NCBI RefSeq assembly: GCF_018991925.1 | Contig: NW_024738608.1 | Span: forward strand, 3,064,438 to 3,128,437 | Direction: 5' to 3' | Source: Homarus americanus | Lineage: Eukaryota; Arthropoda; Malacostraca; Decapoda; Nephropidae | Length of the DNA stretch: 64,000 nucleotides | Shown here: one piece after another, positions 57,424-64,000 of the stretch | How positions within the stretch are numbered: the stretch's first letter is position 1 | How the letters are laid out: each line of letters begins with the position of its first letter | Program-made: the position numbers and the translations under genes | The notes under the pieces: model-generated | The model's input: the letters and a program-made list of their open reading frames with translations, nothing else | The model's database searches: none | What the model was told of the DNA's origin: nothing

Positions 57424-60215
57424 AACGACGCGCTACTGCGGTTGCTGAGGCATCGGCTTTTTTCACACTTAATTTTTCCAACATTCGCGACTGAGATCCA
57501 TGGCACCATCTATCAACCTCTTTCTCTGACCTTTCATTACTTCCGAACTTCAACTGACCAAAGCAGCTTCACCCAAACCTTTTCGCTTTCGCGACCATAA
57601 CTCTTTTATATCGATTCTGTTCTAAGGAGTGTGCATGCGCCACTGCAACACACTTACACCTGGCTTCCCGACTCACGGATCTTTGAATTTCCCTTTATGA
57701 TGTCATCTGGCTCTAAAAATATCTCTACTTGCCCAGATTTATTTTTTTTTGTTTCTATATCATCCTAATCCTACTAACTATTTCTGAACTCTTGACTATC
57801 TCAATTCTTGCCACGAGTCGTTACATCCACACATCCCAACACCGATCCTCGACCTGGGGATATCCTTAATGGTTAATCACAGAGAATGGCTTGGCTCTGC
57901 AAGGGATGACCCAGGTGAGCTGAGGCCCTCTTCTTCCTTACTTTCTTAGTCGATTTGGGAATAAATAATCAAACACCCCACACGCGTTCTCTGATCGACA
58001 CGATCAACTTGCTAACATTCTTGGATCTTTTGTTTTACCTCTAACCCTCACACTATTCATACTAATTTTGCCCTTGGGTCTTCTGATCACAACTTATTTC
58101 TAGTTTAAATCAAACTGCAATCTCTAAACGTCAACTATGGCACTATCGGAGGGCAAGTCGGCAATCCTTGCGAGAATTTTCAATCGACTTTCTTGGGGAT
58201 GACCGTTGTTTTTCCACCTCGGGATGCCTCGGTATGTGCTGGACAGCATTGCTGGGGTTATATGGGTATAGTATTTAACCCATTCTACTAAAACTTTCTA
58301 CATTACAATCATGGTTTGATCTCTCCTGCTCATTTGCTTGCAGGTGAGAGATAGGCATATCGAGCAAATGAAACCAGCCCCTTTATTACCTACACTTTCA
58401 TTATTTCTAGAATCGTTGTGTTATTATTCTTTTCAGGGCTGCCGGAACTTTAGAGCAAACGAAAAGATCGCTGTCCTGACTAATTCTTCTCTAGTAACCT
58501 TCTGGTCCTTAATCAAAAAATATCTGTAACAACTTCTGCACGCCTTCTTTTCTCCTTCCGTCCAATAACTTATAGCCAACTCTCCTTCGATAAAGCCAAC
58601 CCTTTGGCACCTTATTCTCTCTAATTCCAGACCTTAGACGATTCCCACTCTATCCTCTCCTACCCCACCTCCTATGAACAGAACCTATGCACTTTCCTAT
58701 AACTTCCCTCGTAGGGTTGCCGGTGTGTGCTATCCAGGCTGGGATGTGAGTAAGGCGCATGGACGGATTTGAATGCCCCTCGTGTTCTGAGGGAGTGTGC
58801 TGAAGCCCTGGCACCTGTGCTTGTTTCGCCTCTTCTTTTGCCTCAAACCCAAAACTTTTCCTTCTTCTGGAAGCATGCCTTGGTTCCATCCTGAAGAAGG
58901 GTGACCATTCAATCCCTCTAACCAGTCATTCCATTGTCTCTAATCTCTTCATCCTCTTAAAGGAGTCTTTTCGAAACGGCCTGAACTCCCATTTTCTCCG
59001 TCACCTTGAATGCCTTTCTTTGTCGGATCATCTAGTATGGCTTTTCTGGTATGAGATCTACTGGTAATCTGCTCTCCACGGCACCCATCTTTGGTCAGTC
59101 TCTTAGGGATTATAGAACTTATTGTCGGCTGATATCCTCCCAAAGCATTTGATAGAGTATGCACAAGTCTTTGCTATCTAAACTTCCCCCTCTTTTTGGT
59201 TTCTCTCCCCCACTTTGTTTTCATCTCAGCTTCCTTGGAGAACCGATCCATGCATTTGCTGTCGGGGGATCGATTTCGTTCTTTCTTCCCACCAGTAGGG
59301 AGCAAGTCCACAGGGTCCACCAACTCTCTTCCTATTTCTTTATCAATGGAGCCGCATTTCACACTACAACTAATTCTATCCATTCTTGCTAATTGATGAT
59401 TCTACTCTTCACTCTTCCTCACATTTTCCTCCTCCCTAACTCTCAAACTAGATCTGTTTCTAGAACCGATATCATTACTTATCAACGAGGATCCAGCAAC
59501 ATCTCTGAACAAAGGAGGTACAAACTCTGGTTAGTTCAATAGTAATAAAATCCTTATTATTTACCAATTACACTTTGAAAATTAGACGATTCTCCCACCA
59601 GTTACATTTCGAGACGCCATCCTCCCAAGTTCTGAAATAAATATGTTAGGCCTCACCATTTCTCCAATATGTCCTGAAATCACACATCCTTAGTAACTAA
59701 AGGCCTCCTGAAATAATGCCATGCCGCAGCTACTTAATTTGAGTTTGTTGTCTTTATATATAAGGGATCTATCTGTCCCAAACCGGGAGCACTGCCTTAT
59801 AATCTGGGGTGGCCTCTTCTTCTGTCCAACCACAGAGGGTGGAACCAGTGGTATTTCTGTCTTATTAACTTCCTCCTCCTTTAGTCGACACTCTCTCTTC
59901 CCTTTCGCCGCCGCAATGTTGTTTACTCTCTTCTCTTCTTTTTATAAGTACTCTTTAACGGGCAACGTTCGGTGGATTTGGCATCTTCTGTGTACCGCCG
60001 CCAAGACTGTGGGTTCGCAATCACGTCTTGCCCGCGGTGCCCACCTACTTCTCTGTGATGTCGGTCACATCGAGAATAACTCCGTTACAGTACCTCCTTC
60101 TTTCCTCACACAGCTAAACTGTGGAATGCCTCTGCCTTCTTCTGTGTTTCCATGCTCTACAATCTGTCTCACTTTTAAAAGCTGGTTTTCCGTCATTCCT
60201 GTGTAAATTCATCAC
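57424..60215 (+). mobile_element. Jockey-type LINE family F, long and heavily decayed
   Basis: Scattered over 2.8 kb, in order: FTLNFSNIRD (endonuclease start), ILDLGISLMVNHREWLGSAR near 57850 (relic of GDFN..H..WLG), PLGLLIT near 58072 (relic of PLGSSDH), LLISSLPSFF-like and WHKSLLSKLP-type palm segments near 59150 (KAFDRVCTSLCY), SMEPHFTLQLILSILA near 59345, HCLIIWGG near 59790 and LARGAHLLLCDVGH near 60030. It ends in LPSSVFPCSTICLTFKSW and a stop near 60204, then T-rich sequence. Numerous stops and shifts are present. The pattern matches a Jockey-like LINE abundant in decapods, judged from memory of the family. Confidence 0.75.
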
Positions 60216-60679
60216 AGTATAACCTTTTTTTTTTTTTCTATATTTACACTTCTTTCCGTTCTTTTTTTTCAGCCCCCCCAGGCTCCGCCAGGGGTCATTT
60301 GACCTGGTGCCCGTGGCCAATTCCCCGCAAAAAAAACCTCCCTCCGAAGGATGAGCGGATGGCACCAAGAATCACGGACCAATATCTGCAATGATCCAGG
60401 CACTCTTCTCAACCTCTCACCCTTACATCACCCTCTAGCTAGCCCTCTCATCCTCCTTCTAGCCCCCTTCTTCCTTCCCTCACCTTCATCTCCTCTCTCC
60501 CCCTTTACCTAACCATCCTATGAGGTAGAATGGTGCCATTGCTAACAGAAGGTAGCAAGAACACACCGCCCTCCCTAACCCATCACCCCATCACTTTCTC
60601 ACCTCTCCACCTTTCCTCACACGTTAACTTAACAAACATACATAAGTTAACATCACAAACAAACATACACAACTTCACA

Positions 60680-60681
<2 letters not shown>
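60216..60681. other. Gene-free stretch after LINE F
   Basis: T-rich runs at 60223-60240 and 60261-60270 flank a GC-rich block containing CCAGGCTCCGCCAGG. It may be LINE F 3' sequence or a separate insertion. No domain is recognised. Confidence 0.45.

Positions 60682-60752
<71 letters not shown>
60682..60752. repeat. AC microsatellite
   Basis: (AC)n with one GAC interruption. Confidence 0.95.
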
Positions 60753-60753
<1 letters not shown>

Positions 60754-60784
60754 AATTTTACAAATGCACAAGTTAACATCACAT

Positions 60785-61110
60785 ACACAATAAGGGGTAA
60801 AGGAGGGTAAGAGAAAGGGAATGGGAAGCTGAGGGAACGAAGGGAAGACTAGGAGTGGGAAGAGGAGAGGTGATTAGGGGAAGGAAATGAGAAGGTCAAG
60901 AATTTAGGAGGGGGGTAGAAGATAATGAGAGAAGGAGGAGAGGGAAGAGAAGGCAAGGAGGAGAAGGTGAGGATGAGGAGGAGGAGCAAAGGAGGAGAGG
61001 GAAAAAAAGTGAGGAAGGAGGAGAGAAGGAGGAGGAGGAGGAGAAGAACGGGAGGAGGAAGAAGAGGAAGAAGAAGAGAAGGAAAGAAGAAGGAAAGAAG
61101 AGGAGGAGTT
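60785..61110. repeat. Purine-rich GGA/GAA tract
   Basis: Almost only G and A on the plus strand. Frames rich in R/E/K/G are artefacts. Confidence 0.9.
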
Positions 61111-61295
61111 GTGATTAATGACCTGCAAACACCTATATCCCCACAACTCCCAAATAACACGGAGGGTCAACCATCTTTTAGCAGGAGTCTTGGCCACTCG
61201 TTTATATGCAAATTAAAAGCTATTAACGTGGCAGGTAATGTGGTTACAGCTCCCACCATGATTCTTAGAGCTAGACCCGTTGAAGGCGGCGTAAA

Positions 61296-61660
61296 AGTTA
61301 ACCAGGAGGGAGGGAAGGAGGGAAGGAAGGAGGGGAGGGAAGGAAGGAGGGAGGAGGAAGGATGGAGTAGGGTTTTTAACTTTTTTTAAGCCGTGGGAAA
61401 TAAATTGAATATAAACAAGGTATTGCCTATGTGCGGAGTAGGTATTAGGGAAGGGGTATTGGGAAGGGAAATGGGAAGGGGTTATGAAGGAGGGTATTAG
61501 GGATGGGTTCTGAAGGAGGGTATTAGGGATGGGGTTCTGAAGGAGGGGTATTAGGGATGGGGTTCTGAAGGAGGGTATTAGGGATGGGGTTCTGAAGGGG
61601 GGGGGTATGGAAGGATTCTGAATGGAAGGGGTACTGAGGAAGGGGTATTGGGGAAGGTGT
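61296..61660. repeat. GGAA tract and 26-28-bp GGGTATTAGG minisatellite
   Basis: (GGAA)n/(GGGA)n at 61303-61362. Then units of the type GAGGGTATTAGGGATGGGGT plus TCTGAAG, about five to six good copies at 61440-61650. Confidence 0.9.
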
Positions 61661-62624
61661 GACAGCGTTTGAAAACCGACACTGATTCTACAATTATAAA
61701 GAATTCTATCACCTGAAACCTATTTTTTGGGGCGCGAAAATGTACGATTCAAACATAAACTGGATCAACTGTTTTCCTTATAAACAACATACAACAACAA
61801 CATACAACAGCAACAACAACAACAACATCTCAAGTGGGTCTGAAGTTGTCCTTTGCATTATGTTGTCTATACAGTTGTTATTTGTTGATGAGTTATTTTC
61901 CTTCACTTGGACCACAGGAGAAGGTGATATTTAATGCATTACTGAGTGTATGTTGGTGTCAGTTCAGATCGTAGCTCATGGAAGTTGGAAGTTAGCCAGA
62001 CGTAATTACACAACAAATGGGAGAATTACAGATATAGTACGTAATAAAGAGGAGAATTATCAGACAGAAGAATTAAGTACACCTTTAGTATTGTCTCCAC
62101 AGCTGTCGGAAAAAATGCGTCTGGAACTTTCTCAACAAATACGTCTACACTCTACAAGTTCCTTTAGTTCATCACCATCACTGAAGTATTTGCAACACAG
62201 GTGTTGTTACAGTTCTGCAGACATGTGTGGTGGTTGCTGGGGGTCAGGTGTGGTGAGTCGGGCAGTGCGAGGCTTCTTCAAAGTCTCACACCTGAATTCG
62301 TAGGTTTTACCACTCTTGACATATGTGAGGATGTATCGTCAGGCAGGAGAGCAGTCCCCGGCATTGTCTTTTGATGTGTTGCCACAAGTGGCTGAGGAAA
62401 CTACCATAGTAACCCCGAAGGATGGTGTTATGGTTCGTAAAGTGGTCAACATGTACCACACCCTCACCAGCTGACAACACTTTACCCAATGACCTCGCTA
62501 AGGATGGGATTTAAGGTACTTCTACTCCCAAGGATGTCGTTTGAACTGCCCCGTGTTTCATCACCAATCACAAATCTGTTCTTAAAGTCCTCGAAATATT
62601 GTCCCATCAACACCACTTCTCTCC
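61661..62624. other. Gene-free stretch with an unrecognised frame
   Basis: An ordinary-composition plus-strand frame of 117 codons at 61950-62303 (start MLVSVQIVAHGSWKLARR) has no domain I can name. A CAACAA run lies at 61795-61828. Overlapping minus frames look like shadows. Confidence 0.4.
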
Positions 62625-62625
62625 C

Positions 62626-62667
<42 letters not shown>

Positions 62668-62690
62668 CTCTCTCTCTCTCTCTCTCTCCT
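62625..62690. repeat. AC run passing into TC run
   Basis: (AC)n directly followed by (TC)n. Confidence 0.95.
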
Positions 62691-64000
62691 TACTCGTTTT
62701 GGGGAACGTTCAGACTTTGGGCCACCCTAAAGACTATGTCTATTGTGGTTAAATACTGCAGCTTGACGATGACATAGAGTCATAAACAGAGCCACAGTCT
62801 TATCCCCACATCAAGATGTGTTCGTATATATCTTAAGAGCTGACCTTTTACAACGTCAAAATTGAATAACAACATGATAGGGAATATTGCCACTTTCTGA
62901 GGCAAGAGATGAGTGATAACTGTTCAACGGAATTACCACCGTCAATATGATAAGGTTCCTCCTTCCAAGCCCTTCATGTCTTTTTGTGGGAGTATGTCAA
63001 GTATTCTGTTCGTACAGGATAACTGATGGCATCATAAGAGTGACGGAGGTTATGTTGACTAACGTGGACTCAAGTGGAGTGTCGGGTGGATGTGTTACGG
63101 TCCACTAACGGTGCACGTGTTGAGGTGCACTGAACAACAGATAAAACACGGTTTGTTAAGTAAGAAAATGAAAACAAAATTACAATATAGTATCTCTTTT
63201 GGTTTGGTTGCAATAACATTTTAGAATCGGAACAAGACTTTACTGACAACCTGTACAATTGTCGCGACAAATTGTTGGACCGACCCTGGTTTGAAAACAA
63301 AAAGAAAAAAGAAAGTAATAAAAAAAGAATTAGAATTAACCCTTGAGTAAAAACAACAACAAAAACAGAAGTAAAGGTACTGTACCGTACAGTCATAATA
63401 CAGTGAAGCACAGCTACTAGAAGCAAACAGTGTACTATCGAAGCCTTATATAATACGCAATAGATAACAACACCCTATGAATGACTCTGGCCACGACACA
63501 CCACTGTATTAAAAGTACTTGAATGATTATGGCATACACGACCGAGATGAACGACATGCTTGTGGGCCTTGGACTGGAGTAATGCGTACATGCGTTTGTC
63601 CTCTCGCTATGACCACCTTTGTCTCTTGCACATGTAATGGACTGGAGGAGTTACACAAGCAGTGCGTCCTGCCACACCACCTGCACTCCGTGTCCCATCC
63701 CCAGCCACATCTACTACATCCCCTTTCCCTGCCACACAACATCTCTGGCAGGTGAGGAATAAAAAGCAGTACACTTATGGTAAATTGTTCACCTCTTGCT
63801 GAATAACACAGTGACCACCCCGTGTAACAAGACGCACTCCACCCACCCTTAATCCCACCAAACTGTTACACACATACATACCATCAAATTTGTACACTAG
63901 GCAGTTCTCCACCACAACCATCCCACACACACACACACATTAATGAGGAACACAGCAGTAGGTATATTGGTCCCTGTGAGACACTAACTTTACTCCCCCC
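62691..64000. other. Gene-free stretch to the window edge
   Basis: Ordinary-complexity sequence. Frames of 78-118 codons (63070-63426 minus, 63519-63755 plus) carry no recognisable domain. Short CACC-rich segments lie near 63660-63740. Confidence 0.45.

Overview
The window looks like non-coding, repeat-saturated nuclear DNA of an arthropod, most probably a decapod crustacean. I infer this from many short TTAGG/CCTAA-type tracts (the arthropod telomere pentamer), an extreme density of di- and trinucleotide microsatellites, a tRNA-derived SINE, and decayed non-LTR retrotransposons of kinds common in decapod assemblies. I see no rRNA gene, no functional tRNA gene, no CRISPR array and no bacterial operon. 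No host protein-coding gene can be recognised with confidence.

Layout. 1-4504 is one nearly G-free AAC-rich array that runs off the left edge. 7.0-8.4 kb holds a GTACTCAAGG minisatellite and two LINE copies (family A) meeting tail to tail. 9.2-12.0 kb is a decayed minus-strand non-LTR element of the restriction-like-endonuclease type; its reverse transcriptase is split by an 889-bp hAT-like DNA transposon with 5-bp target duplications. 13.4-14.8 kb is another minus-strand LINE (family B). 15.9-22 kb is mainly simple repeats, including GT/AC and TAA/ATT inverted pairs. 22.1-25.6 kb holds two copies of an RNase H-bearing LINE (family C) flanking a 0.9-kb CCA tract. 28.1-33.3 kb holds an in-frame 21-bp satellite, a LINE end with a C2H2-like finger (D), a second RNase H LINE end (E), a CR1 fragment, and a tRNA-Ala-like SINE whose 3' tail resembles that of LINE E. 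34-41.4 kb has more family A and CR1 fragments and a 37-bp minisatellite. 42.9-46.7 kb is an almost complete but dead CR1-type LINE (esterase ORF1, then endonuclease and reverse transcriptase). 47-57 kb is quiet sequence, minisatellites, one more family A end and an unclassified dispersed repeat. 57.4-60.2 kb is a heavily decayed Jockey-type LINE, followed by simple repeats to the right edge.

How the parts relate. The window reads as a record of retrotransposition. LINE 3' tails grade into ATT microsatellites, and at least seven LINE copies lose their 5' ends at or next to a microsatellite or minisatellite. One SINE may depend on a neighbouring LINE family, and one DNA transposon sits inside an older LINE. 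Most long open frames here are translations of simple repeats, or stay open because a repeat unit is a multiple of three.
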